Under the pieces are notes generated by a model, which worked only from the letters and a program-made list of their open reading frames with translations, was not told the origin of the DNA and ran no database searches. The translations under genes were made by a program, and so were the position numbers. A stretch of DNA of 64,000 bases, taken from CBDFGN01 sp965247065 (GTDB lineage Bacteria; Bacteroidota; Bacteroidia; Cytophagales; Cyclobacteriaceae). Location of the stretch: the NCBI GenBank assembly GCA_965247065.1, contig CBDFGN010000005.1, positions 434,001-498,000 on the forward strand, in the 5' to 3' direction. Shown piece after piece: positions 44,223-52,420 of the stretch. The number at the start of each line of letters is the position of its first letter. Position 1 is the first letter of the stretch.

Positions 44223-44990
44223 GTGAACCAGCAACTAGTTATAATTCCTACCTACAACGAGGTTGAGAATATTGATTCAATGCTGCGTACCCTTGTTTCT
44301 TTGCCCGAGGCATTGGACGTAATGGTCGTGGACGATAATTCTCCAGATGGAACCCCTGGTCTGGTCCAGTCGGTCCAGAAAGATTTCCCGGGCCGGATCA
44401 TGCTTGAGAGCCGAACCGAGAAAGCGGGATTGGGTACAGCCTACATACACGGATTCAAGCGTGCCTTGGCGCTCGGGTACGAATTCATATTTGAGATGGA
44501 CGCCGATTTCTCGCACAACCCTTCGGATTTGGCAAAGCTTTTGAATGCCTGCCGGAACGGCAATGATGTGGTGATAGGATCTCGGTATATCGAGGGCGTT
44601 AATGTAGTCAACTGGCCAATGGGAAGAGTGTTGATGTCTTATCTGGCGAGCTACTACGTTAGATTGATTACCGGAATGCCCATTGCGGACGCCACGGCGG
44701 GATTCAAATGCTATCGAAGAAAGGTACTGGAGACCATCGACCTGGATGGTATCAGGTTTGTTGGATACGCCTTTCAAATTGAGATGAAGTTTCTCGCTTG
44801 GAAACATGGCTTTAGGCTGGAGGAGTTACCAATAATTTTCACGGACCGCAGTCGCGGTGAATCCAAGATGTCATCGCGAATCTTTATGGAAGCCTTCCTG
44901 GGAGTCTTGAAAATGAGAATCAGTAGCTTCTTCACCTCCTATCATCCCGCCTACTCAAAAGAAGTGGAATTGAACTCCGATCGACAATGA
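44223..44990 (+). CDS. Polyprenol-phosphate mannose synthase-like GT2 glycosyltransferase
   Basis: A 255-residue family-2 transferase close to DPM1: VIIPTYNEVENID at the N-terminus, VVDDNSPDGTPGLV (nucleotide and metal binding), the DxD-like EMDADFSHNP and GSRYIEGVNVVNWP, ending without membrane helices. It probably moves a sugar from a nucleotide donor to a lipid phosphate for envelope glycans. The only sensible start is GTG 44223, since the family motif begins five codons later. Monocistronic. Confidence 0.88.
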   Translation: MNQQLVIIPTYNEVENIDSMLRTLVSLPEALDVMVVDDNSPDGTPGLVQSVQKDFPGRIMLESRTEKAGLGTAYIHGFKRALALGYEFIFEMDADFSHNPSDLAKLLNACRNGNDVVIGSRYIEGVNVVNWPMGRVLMSYLASYYVRLITGMPIADATAGFKCYRRKVLETIDLDGIRFVGYAFQIEMKFLAWKHGFRLEELPIIFTDRSRGESKMSSRIFMEAFLGVLKMRISSFFTSYHPAYSKEVELNSDRQ

Positions 44991-45284
44991 GATCATTTGC
45001 GATCCGGTCCTGTATCGGAATTCTCTTCCATTGCTTCACTGACTAAACTCATTATATTTCTCCCCGCCAGGTCCAAATAAGTCGATCCATATGTCGATCA
45101 TGTGGTGTCGTATGTCTGGTCGCGTAAACCGCTTGTCTATTAATGCAAATTTGCCTTTAACCGGTTGGATTCTGATTCGTAATTTAAGGTATAAACTGAA
45201 CTGAAAACCAGGTTGTTACATCGAAGGCACAGCGTAAAAGACCCGCAGAATAGTGGCAATTATTTTTTGTTAAAGACAGCAATC

Positions 45285-45863
45285 ATGATCCAGACCCAAA
45301 GGCGCAGCTACTCGGATATACAAAAGACCGGCATATTCCATGAGGAATTCATGCCCAACATCGATTCCATGTACAATTTTGCCTATCGGCTGACGTACGA
45401 TGAGGACGATGCAAAGGATTTGGTTCAGGAGACCTACTTGAAAGCATATCGGTTCATAAATTCCTTCCAGCAAGGAACCAATGCCAAAGCCTGGTTGTTC
45501 CGAATACTGAAGAACAGCTTCATCAATGGTTTCAGGAAGAAAAGTAAAGAACCTCTTAAGGTGGATTACCAAGAGGTGGAAGCATATTACAATTACGATG
45601 AGACTCATAAACCGGTTGCCTCTGACTTAAGGATAGAATCGTTACGGGACATGATCGGGGATGAAGTTTCGGTCGCCTTGAATTCCCTGGCGGTCGATTT
45701 TCGGACTGTGATAATCCTATGCGACCTGGAAGGATTTACTTATGAGGAAATGGCCAAAATTCTTGATATTCCAATCGGAACCGTTAGGTCCCGTCTACAT
45801 CGAGCTCGTAATTTACTTAAACAGAAACTACAGATATACGCACTGTCCATGGGTTATGGATGA
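45285..45863 (+). CDS. ECF-type RNA polymerase sigma factor
   Basis: A 192-residue sigma-70 family protein with region 2 (NIDSMYNFAYRLTYDEDDAKDLVQ, ETYLKAYRFINSFQQGTNAKAWLF) and region 4 (LPVDF-type block DFRTVIILCDLEGFTYEEMAKIL, then GTVRSRLHRARNLLKQKL). No region 1.1 or 3, so it is extracytoplasmic-function type. The frame opens at 45213, but the ATG at 45285 precedes the conserved part. Its stop overlaps the next gene's start by ATGA (45860-45863), which points to that gene as its anti-sigma factor. Confidence 0.93.
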   Translation: MIQTQRRSYSDIQKTGIFHEEFMPNIDSMYNFAYRLTYDEDDAKDLVQETYLKAYRFINSFQQGTNAKAWLFRILKNSFINGFRKKSKEPLKVDYQEVEAYYNYDETHKPVASDLRIESLRDMIGDEVSVALNSLAVDFRTVIILCDLEGFTYEEMAKILDIPIGTVRSRLHRARNLLKQKLQIYALSMGYG

Positions 45864-46156
45864 AACAAACCTACGGCATGTCGTTTGATTATGCCGATTG
45901 GCCCAAACCGGATCCACTAAACTCGGCTCAGTCCGCGCACGCTACCTGCCAAAAATGTGCTCAGATCATCTCAATGATCATAGATGGAGAAGCCCATGCC
46001 GAGCATCTGGAATATTTCAAAACTCACATAAAAATATGCCAGAAATGCCTGGAAATTTTTGTTATGGAGAAGGAAGTAAAAAAACTGATACAAAAAAAAA
46101 TTAGGAAAAAAAACGTACCTTCCGAGGTGATTATTTCCATACTGGAAAGAATCTGA
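45860..46156 (+). CDS. Soluble zinc-binding anti-sigma factor-like protein
   Basis: A 98-residue protein with the pattern C-x2-C (TCQKCA) ... H (GEAHAEHLEYFKTH) ... C-x2-C (ICQKCLE), reminiscent of the zinc-containing anti-sigma (ZAS, zf-HC2) fold, and no membrane helix. Coupled by ATGA to the ECF sigma gene, as expected for a cognate anti-sigma. In soluble ZAS proteins such as RsrA the Cys residues respond to oxidation; that is inference here. It lies 20 nt before gmk. Confidence 0.75.
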   Translation: MKQTYGMSFDYADWPKPDPLNSAQSAHATCQKCAQIISMIIDGEAHAEHLEYFKTHIKICQKCLEIFVMEKEVKKLIQKKIRKKNVPSEVIISILERI

Positions 46157-46176
46157 AAAGCGGCGCCTAGTTTTTA

Positions 46177-46755
46177 ATGCACCCCAAAGTTTTCATCTTT
46201 TCGGCCCCTTCTGGATCCGGGAAAACCACCATCGTAAAGCAACTTCTGGCACAAAACGACAATCTGGGTTTTTCGATCTCGGTAACCACTCGGCCGCCTC
46301 GCAAGGGCACAGAAATAGAGGGCAGGGATTATTACTTTTGGTCTGTCCCCAATTTCAAAAAGGCGATCGACAACCAGGAATTTGTGGAGTGGGAAAAGGT
46401 GTACCAGGGGATCTATTATGGCACCCTCAAATCAGAAATTGGCCGCTTGGAAGCACTGGGAAAGAACTTGGTTTTTGATGTGGACGTCAAAGGCGGCATT
46501 CAACTTAAGGAATATTTCATGGAACATGGCCTGGCTATATTTGTTAAGGTGGGGAATATACAGATTCTGGAAGAAAGGCTCAGAGACCGGCACACCGAGA
46601 ATGACTCTAGCCTTGAAGTGCGCCTGCAAAAAGCCCAACTTGAGCTTACGTTTGCCAATCAATTCGACAAGGTCCTGGTAAATGATCAATTGCCTGTGTC
46701 CATTGCCCAAGCTCAGCGGTTGGTGGATAACTTTCTAAATGACAAGCGATCTTGA
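46177..46755 (+). CDS. gmk: Guanylate kinase
   Basis: Gmk converts GMP and ATP to GDP. The 192-residue protein has the P-loop FSAPSGSGKTTIVKQL, the GMP-binding SVTTRPPRKGTEIEGRDYYF, EWEKVYQGIYYGT and LVFDVDVKGGIQLK. Length and start are standard. Its TGA overlaps the TTG start of nadD. Confidence 0.96.
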   Translation: MHPKVFIFSAPSGSGKTTIVKQLLAQNDNLGFSISVTTRPPRKGTEIEGRDYYFWSVPNFKKAIDNQEFVEWEKVYQGIYYGTLKSEIGRLEALGKNLVFDVDVKGGIQLKEYFMEHGLAIFVKVGNIQILEERLRDRHTENDSSLEVRLQKAQLELTFANQFDKVLVNDQLPVSIAQAQRLVDNFLNDKRS

Positions 46756-47363
46756 ATATTGGATTGTTTTTTGGCTCGTATAACCCTATTCATATTGGCC
46801 ATTTAGTAGTGGCTAACATCGTTGCAGATCTTAAGGAGGTCAGTCAGGTTTGGTTTGTGGTCTCTCCGCAAAACCCGCATAAGAGCAGCAAGTCCTTGAT
46901 CCATGAGTTTGATCGTTACGACATGGTGGACGCTGCTATTCGAGATAGCTATAACTTCAGAGCATCAGATGTGGAATTCCATATGCCCAGGCCCAGTTAT
47001 ACAGTGGATACGCTGGCATACCTCACTGATAGCCATCCGGATAACCAATTCAAACTGATAATCGGGGAAGACAATCTCCGTAACTTTCCTAAATGGAAAA
47101 ACTACCACAAGATCCTGGACTATCATGGGCTATACATTTACCCCAGGCCGATGCCTGAAGCTGGAAGTTCCGGCCCGAAAAGAAGTTCCAGCCCGAAAAT
47201 TAGTGGAGTAAGGGAGCATCCGAATACAAGGTGGGTTGATGCTCCAATTATTGATATCTCGGCTTCCTATATTCGTTCCAGGATTTTAAATCAGCAAAGT
47301 GTAGATTACCTGATACCGCCCGAGGTGATGAAAATAATTAACGAAAGAAAGCTATACCGGTAG
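46752..47363 (+). CDS. nadD: Nicotinate-nucleotide adenylyltransferase
   Basis: NadD adenylates nicotinate mononucleotide in NAD synthesis. The 203-residue protein has the T/HxGH motif GSYNPIHIGHLVV and the SxxxxR motif SASYIRSRIL. The start is TTG at 46752, overlapping the gmk stop. Between the conserved halves, codons at 47164-47199 contain an 18-bp in-frame tandem repeat (GAAGTTCC(G/A)GCCCGAAAA twice), giving SSGPKRSSSPKI in a loop that is variable in the family. It ends 1 nt before the convergent frr. Confidence 0.94.
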   Translation: MNIGLFFGSYNPIHIGHLVVANIVADLKEVSQVWFVVSPQNPHKSSKSLIHEFDRYDMVDAAIRDSYNFRASDVEFHMPRPSYTVDTLAYLTDSHPDNQFKLIIGEDNLRNFPKWKNYHKILDYHGLYIYPRPMPEAGSSGPKRSSSPKISGVREHPNTRWVDAPIIDISASYIRSRILNQQSVDYLIPPEVMKIINERKLYR

Positions 47364-47364
47364 C

Positions 47365-47925
47365 TCAAACGGTCATTATATCCTGCTCCTTCTTGGAAAG
47401 TAGCTCGTCAATCTTCTCGCCAAACTGCTTGATCATCTCATCCACCTTACTCTCACCCCGTTTAATTTCATCTTCCGAAACGCCTTCATTTTTCAAATCC
47501 TTCAAGGCATGAATGGCATCATGACGGGCATTGCGCAAGCTTATTTTTCCCAGTTCTGTCTCATTCTTGGCATGCTTCACCAGGGTTATTCGCCGTTCTT
47601 CGGTCAATGGGGGAATAAAAATTCTAATGACCTCACCATCATTCTGGGGATTCAATCCCAGGTCGCTATTCGTAATGACCTTTTCAATTTCGGGAATTAG
47701 GCTCTTCTCAAATGGTTTGACCAAAATGGTTTTCGAGTCAGGAGTATTTACGGAAGCAACCTGATTGACGGGAGTGGATGTTCCATAATAGTCAATCTTC
47801 AGCCCATCTAGTATTTGTGGTACGGCTTTGCCAGCCCTCACCTTCAGCAGTTCTCCCTTTAGATGGGTCACTGATTTTTCCATGGCCTCTCGAGCCAATT
47901 CCAAGCATAAATCTACTTCTTCCAT
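47365..47925 (-). CDS. frr: Ribosome recycling factor
   Basis: Frr splits post-termination ribosomes with EF-G. The 186-residue length is normal. Conserved parts: LLKVRAGKAVPQILDGLKIDYYG, NPQNDGEVIRIFIPPLTEERR, and the C-terminal KRGESKVDEMIKQFGEKIDELLSKKE. It follows pyrH in the same direction, the usual order. Confidence 0.96.
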   Translation of the reverse strand: MEEVDLCLELAREAMEKSVTHLKGELLKVRAGKAVPQILDGLKIDYYGTSTPVNQVASVNTPDSKTILVKPFEKSLIPEIEKVITNSDLGLNPQNDGEVIRIFIPPLTEERRITLVKHAKNETELGKISLRNARHDAIHALKDLKNEGVSEDEIKRGESKVDEMIKQFGEKIDELLSKKEQDIMTV

Positions 47926-47946
47926 AATTGAGTCATTTGATCCCGA

Positions 47947-48651
47947 TCAGGTGATTAAAGTGCCAACCTCCTCGCCCTGTACCAACTTAATCAAATTGCC
48001 GGGTTTGTTCATGTCAAAAACAATAATTGGCAGATTGTTTTCCTGGCACAATGTAAATGCGGTCATATCCATGACGTTCAAGCCTTTCTGGTAGACCTCT
48101 TTGAAAGAGATGTTCGTGAATCGGGTGGCTTTGGGATCCTTCTCGGGATCCGCGGTATAAACGCCATCCACCCGCGTACCCTTTAACACGACATCCGCGT
48201 TGATTTCTATAGCTCTGAGGCTTGCCGCTGAATCGGTAGTAAAGTAGGGATTCCCGGTGCCGGCCCCAAAAATAACAATCCGTCCTTTTTCAAGATGTCG
48301 GATAGCTCTCCTTCGAATAAAAGGCTCGCATATCTGCTCCATTATGATCCCCGACATTAACCTGGTATTCATTCCGTGCATTTCAAGAGCGCTTTGAAGA
48401 GCCATGCCATTCAGTACGGTGGCTAACATACCCATATAGTCACCCTGCACCCGTTCCATTCCTGACTTTTCCGCCTCAACTCCGCGATATATGTTTCCCC
48501 CACCGATGACAATGGCTACTTCAATATCCACATCCAATACCTTCTTTAGTTCTTCAGAATATTGGGCCAGCCGGACCGGGTCAATTCCAAACGATTTTTC
48601 CCCCATTAAGGCCTCGCCGCTCAATTTCAGGAGTACTCTCTTATATTTCAT
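47947..48651 (-). CDS. pyrH: UMP kinase
   Basis: PyrH phosphorylates UMP and is hexameric and GTP-regulated. The 234-residue protein has KRVLLKLSGEALMG, the glycine loop IVIGGGNIYRG, GDYMGMLATVLNGMAL, GTGNPYFTTDSAASLRA and DGVYTADPEKDP. It lies 21 nt upstream of frr and 4 nt after the biotinyl-domain gene, all leftward. Confidence 0.97.
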   Translation of the reverse strand: MKYKRVLLKLSGEALMGEKSFGIDPVRLAQYSEELKKVLDVDIEVAIVIGGGNIYRGVEAEKSGMERVQGDYMGMLATVLNGMALQSALEMHGMNTRLMSGIIMEQICEPFIRRRAIRHLEKGRIVIFGAGTGNPYFTTDSAASLRAIEINADVVLKGTRVDGVYTADPEKDPKATRFTNISFKEVYQKGLNVMDMTAFTLCQENNLPIIVFDMNKPGNLIKLVQGEEVGTLIT

Positions 48652-48655
48652 GAAA

Positions 48656-49210
48656 TCAAAATTGGATCATTATTTGGTTCTTTTCAACTCGGTCGCCCTT
48701 GAAAACTTTCATTTCTTTTATCTCACCATCTCCTGGAGCTTTGATAACATTTTCCATTTTCATGGCCTCCAAAATTAGTAAACTATCTCCCTTCTTCACC
48801 TCAGCACCTTGATTTACCATGACATCCAGAATCAATCCTGGCATTGGCGCTCTTAGTTGGTCAAGTTTGGTGCCATCCTCTTGACGAAAGCCCATATCCT
48901 GAAGCAGCAGATCCAATCTGGTTCTTAAGACAACTCGGTACCGGCTGTTGTTTATCATTACGACCAGGGTCCTGGAGTCGGGACCGATCTCAAGGATCCG
49001 GGCCGAAAAGGATTTGTGATCTTTGATAATATGGAAAGAACTCGGACCAATTAATTGGAGGTCCCAGCTATACGATTTTTTGTTTAAAATCAATGATTTT
49101 GAACTGAAGTCTAGGTCATAGCGGCTAAATTTGCCGCTCAGATTATCGAGCCCTGTTACGATTGCTTCCAACATGAGATGCTGCAAAATAACAAAATCTC
49201 TCTTCTCCAT
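48656..49210 (-). CDS. Biotinyl/lipoyl-domain protein (carboxyl-carrier type)
   Basis: A 184-residue protein with an N-terminal domain of unclear fold (about 1-115) and a C-terminal biotinyl domain: MPGLILDVMVNQGAEVKKGD and the attachment motif EAMKMEN with Lys151. It is probably a biotin carboxyl carrier subunit of an acyl-CoA carboxylase or decarboxylase, but its carboxylase and transferase are not nearby. An ATG at 49174 is an alternative start. It is the first gene of the pyrH-frr direction and diverges from the M1 peptidase with a very short gap. Confidence 0.8.
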   Translation of the reverse strand: MEKRDFVILQHLMLEAIVTGLDNLSGKFSRYDLDFSSKSLILNKKSYSWDLQLIGPSSFHIIKDHKSFSARILEIGPDSRTLVVMINNSRYRVVLRTRLDLLLQDMGFRQEDGTKLDQLRAPMPGLILDVMVNQGAEVKKGDSLLILEAMKMENVIKAPGDGEIKEMKVFKGDRVEKNQIMIQF

Positions 49211-49238
49211 ATACCGTTCTTACACTTCAATCACCGCT

Positions 49239-51818
49239 TTGAACCTGGTTCGAAACGATATCCTGCTAGGTCTTACGCTGTTGATTTTCTTGGAATCCTG
49301 CAAAACGTCCTATAAAGCTTCCGAGCCTCCGGTCCAGTCGGACCTTCAAACGGTTGACTCAAGCGGGGTGATCCTAGTTGCGCAACAGCAACTATCGGAA
49401 TTAGAATATTATGATATTTACCAGGCAGAATCTCCTCGTGAAAACGATTTGATTCACACAAAGTTAGAACTCTCATTTGACTGGCAGGGTCGATCAGTAA
49501 ATGGGATTGCTACTCTCGAGCTGGTTCCCTACTTATATCCAAAGAACCAGGTGGTATTGGATGCCAAAGGCTTTGAGGTACATCATATTCATTTATTGGA
49601 AGGCGGTGAAACCAAAGAGCTCCTCTATGAGTACGATGGCTTGAAGCTGTTTATTGACCTGGGGCGGGACTATACGCGGAATGAGCATTATTTTTTGGAG
49701 ATAAAATATACCGCTCGCCCTTATGAAGGAGACGTTACTGGAGGCGATGCTATTATCTCACATCGGGGCCTTTTCTTCATTAACCACGATAGGTCAGATC
49801 CGGATAAGCCCAGACAAATCTGGACTCAGGGTCAAACTCAATGGAACTCCCGGTGGTTCCCAACAATCGACGTGCCCAATGAGCGCACTACTCAAGAAAT
49901 GCTGATAACTGTGGCAAAGGAATTTATGACGCTCTCGAATGGTTTGCTCAATTATTCAAGAGACAACGGCGATGGAACCAGGACTGATTACTGGAAAATG
50001 GATAAACCCCATGCTCCATATTTGTTCATGCTTGTGGTAGGCCATTTCTCAGTCGTAAAAGATAAGTGGTCCCCTGATGGTAAGCCCAGCCGGGAGATTG
50101 AAGTGTCCTATTACGTGGAGAACGAGTACCAAGCCTATGCCAGGTATATATTTGGTAACACTACCGAAATGCTAACCTTCTTTTCCGAGCTTCTAAACTA
50201 TAGTTTTCCTTGGTCCAAATATGCCCAGGTCGTTGTGCGGGATTACGTTTCCGGTGCAATGGAAAACACGACTGCCTCCATGTTCATGGAAAATCTTCAA
50301 ATGGACCGCCGGCAGCTGATCGATAAGGATTGGGATTACATCATCGCTCACGAGCTTTTCCATCATTGGTTTGGAGATCTGGTTACAACCGAGTCATGGT
50401 CCAACTTGACTCTGAACGAGGGATTTGCGAATTATGCCGAGTACTTGTGGAATGAGCACAAGCATGGTGTAGAGGAGGCCGATTACAGGGGATTAATAGA
50501 ATTGGATAAATACCTCGCCGAGGCGGAAGAGAAGCAGGTTGATTTGATCCGTTTTGATTATGAGCAAGAAGATGAAATGTTCGATAGTCACTCTTATGCC
50601 AAAGGTGGCCTAATACTGCATATGCTGCGTAAGTATGTCGGCGACGAAGGATTCTTTAGGGCCTTGAACTATTATCTCAAACAGAATGAATACTCCTCTG
50701 TTAAAGCGGATAATCTTAGGCTGGCTATGGAGAAAACGGTCGGGGAGGACTTAAACTGGTTCTTTGACCAGTGGTTCTTCGCCTCGGGCCATCCGGAGAT
50801 CCGGGTGGAGCAGACATATGACAGCGGGATATTTAGAGTTACCGTTCACCAGGAACAGGATTTCCAGACCACCCCGATTTTTCGTCTCCCCGTTTATCTG
50901 GATATCTGGGTCAATGATACGGTGGAGCGACATGCCGTCGACATCGAGGACCAAGTCGAGGTGTTTGAATTTGAAATGGATCGCCCCGACCTGCTGATTT
51001 TCGATGGAGAACAGCAGCTGGTCGGTGAGGTGGAGCATCAAAAGTCGATGGAAGAATTTGCCTACCAGTACTCGGTGGGTAAGAAATTCGGAAATAGATA
51101 CGAAAGCTTGCTAAATCTGGCCCAAACTCCTGAAGACAGCCTAGCGCGCAGGGTTTTGATCGGAGCCATGCACGACCCCTTTTGGGCTAACCGGGTAACG
51201 GCAATTGAGGCCTTTGAAGATTACATTGGAGCCGAAGCCATCCAAATAAGCGAAGCCATAATGCGCTTGGTGGAAACTGACTCCAACTCCAACGTCCGCT
51301 CCAGTGCCCTTCATACCCTCTCCACTTTGGATCCTGCCCGACATCTTGAATCATTTAACCGGTCTTTGTCAGATTCATCATACCTGGTAGAGGCCGCGGC
51401 TCTTACCGGGTACTTGATGACAGCAGCCGAAGATAAGGATTCAGTAGTGGAGTCGAGATTGGCCCTGGACAACGTAGATATCGCCCTTGTGCTGGCCGAG
51501 CACTTTACTTATAATCGCGAGGTCGAACGATACACATGGTTCTTGGATAAGGTCAGCTTTTTTGATGGAATAGACCTTTGGCATTTCCTTCAATACTTTA
51601 TAGAGATCACCTTATACGTTTCCGAGTCAGAGCAATCCCAGGGTATTGGCGTTTTTGATCATCTTGCTTTAAATCACGACTTATATTATGTAAGGCTGAT
51701 GGCTTTTCAAGGACTAAGTTTGTTTGCTGATGTAAATGGCGTTCAGGAGAAAATTGACTTAATAAAATCAAGGGAACGGGACGAAAGATTGCTGGAAATT
51801 TATGACCAATTGAATTGA
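49239..51818 (+). CDS. M1-family aminopeptidase, lipoprotein
   Basis: An 859-residue gluzincin aminopeptidase of the ERAP/PepN type. The mature N-terminus follows a lipobox LESC (lipidated Cys21). The exopeptidase motif GAMEN is at 339-343, and the zinc site is HELFHHW (His371, Glu372, His375) with Glu394 in NEGFANY, exactly 18 residues after the second His. A C-terminal helical region (about 600-859) has HEAT-like repeats. The frame opens at 49131, but the lipoprotein signal starts at TTG 49239. Likely trims peptides at the outer membrane or in the periplasm. Confidence 0.9.
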   Translation: MNLVRNDILLGLTLLIFLESCKTSYKASEPPVQSDLQTVDSSGVILVAQQQLSELEYYDIYQAESPRENDLIHTKLELSFDWQGRSVNGIATLELVPYLYPKNQVVLDAKGFEVHHIHLLEGGETKELLYEYDGLKLFIDLGRDYTRNEHYFLEIKYTARPYEGDVTGGDAIISHRGLFFINHDRSDPDKPRQIWTQGQTQWNSRWFPTIDVPNERTTQEMLITVAKEFMTLSNGLLNYSRDNGDGTRTDYWKMDKPHAPYLFMLVVGHFSVVKDKWSPDGKPSREIEVSYYVENEYQAYARYIFGNTTEMLTFFSELLNYSFPWSKYAQVVVRDYVSGAMENTTASMFMENLQMDRRQLIDKDWDYIIAHELFHHWFGDLVTTESWSNLTLNEGFANYAEYLWNEHKHGVEEADYRGLIELDKYLAEAEEKQVDLIRFDYEQEDEMFDSHSYAKGGLILHMLRKYVGDEGFFRALNYYLKQNEYSSVKADNLRLAMEKTVGEDLNWFFDQWFFASGHPEIRVEQTYDSGIFRVTVHQEQDFQTTPIFRLPVYLDIWVNDTVERHAVDIEDQVEVFEFEMDRPDLLIFDGEQQLVGEVEHQKSMEEFAYQYSVGKKFGNRYESLLNLAQTPEDSLARRVLIGAMHDPFWANRVTAIEAFEDYIGAEAIQISEAIMRLVETDSNSNVRSSALHTLSTLDPARHLESFNRSLSDSSYLVEAAALTGYLMTAAEDKDSVVESRLALDNVDIALVLAEHFTYNREVERYTWFLDKVSFFDGIDLWHFLQYFIEITLYVSESEQSQGIGVFDHLALNHDLYYVRLMAFQGLSLFADVNGVQEKIDLIKSRERDERLLEIYDQLN

Positions 51819-51860
51819 TCATGGACGCGGTCGGACCCATCCCATTTTGTTATTCAAAAA

Positions 51861-51891
51861 TTTGATTAAAAGAAAAAAGCACATAATTTTG
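51861..51891 (+). promoter_or_regulatory. Strong -33/-7 promoter of the trnY-trnG-trnT operon
   Basis: TTTG at 51861-51864 and TAATTTTG at 51884-51891 with exactly 19 nt between match the Bacteroidota consensus. Transcription would start about 60 nt before tRNA-Tyr. Confidence 0.8.
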
Positions 51892-51955
51892 CACTTCCGA
51901 AAAATCTAGAGCCAAGTCAAAAGCAGGAAATTAGTTCTTTAAAGGTAGTGATGTA

Positions 51956-52037
51956 GGGGGGATACCGAAGCGGTCAAACGGGGCAGACTGTAAATCTGTT
52001 GGCTCAGCCTTCGTAGGTTCGAATCCTGCTCCCCCCA
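51956..52037 (+). tRNA. tRNA-Tyr, anticodon GTA
   Basis: Class II tRNA of 82 nt: acceptor GGGGGGA/TCCCCCC, anticodon stem GCAGA/TCTGT with loop CTGTAAA, a long variable arm, T stem GTAGG/CCTGC, discriminator A. CCA is not encoded. First of three tRNAs in one unit. Confidence 0.96.
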
Positions 52038-52104
52038 CAGCAAATAACTCTAATTATGAGTGCTGGATCGCGAACTTTTTTTGATCCTGATTCCTAATTG
52101 ATTT

Positions 52105-52177
52105 GCGGGCGTAGCTCAGTTGGTAGAGCGACAGCCTTCCAAGCTGTAGGTCGCGGGTTCGAATCTCGTCGCCCGCT
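52105..52177 (+). tRNA. tRNA-Gly, anticodon TCC
   Basis: 73-nt cloverleaf: acceptor GCGGGCG/CGCCCGC, anticodon stem ACAGC/GCTGT with loop CTTCCAA, T stem GCGGG/CTCGT-type pairing, discriminator T as expected for glycine. Confidence 0.96.
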
Positions 52178-52204
52178 CTGATTAGCCGGAAGACGTCGGA
52201 TTAA

Positions 52205-52276
52205 GCCGACGTAGCTCAGAGGTAGAGCGCTTCCTTGGTAAGGAAGAGGTCACGGGTTCAAATCCCGTCGTTGGCT
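52205..52276 (+). tRNA. tRNA-Thr, anticodon GGT
   Basis: 72-nt cloverleaf: acceptor GCCGACG/CGTTGGC, anticodon stem CTTCC/GGAAG with loop TTGGTAA, T stem ACGGG/CCCGT, discriminator T. Last tRNA before tuf. Confidence 0.96.
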
Positions 52277-52315
52277 CATAAATGAGTATGATAACGTGAA
52301 AAGGTTTAACTGGTG

Positions 52316-52323
52316 TATATTTG
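52316..52323 (+). promoter_or_regulatory. Candidate -7 element TATATTTG for tuf
   Basis: A TAnnTTTG match 97 nt before the tuf ATG, after tRNA-Thr. It could give tuf its own transcript in addition to read-through from the tRNA operon. Confidence 0.5.
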
Positions 52324-52420
52324 CAGGTTAAGGTTTTGGTCACGTTGAGGTGATAGAGTATTGACCTATTAGGAATAGAAAATTAAATATTTAAACACAA
52401 CATCTTAGGAATTTTCAAAT

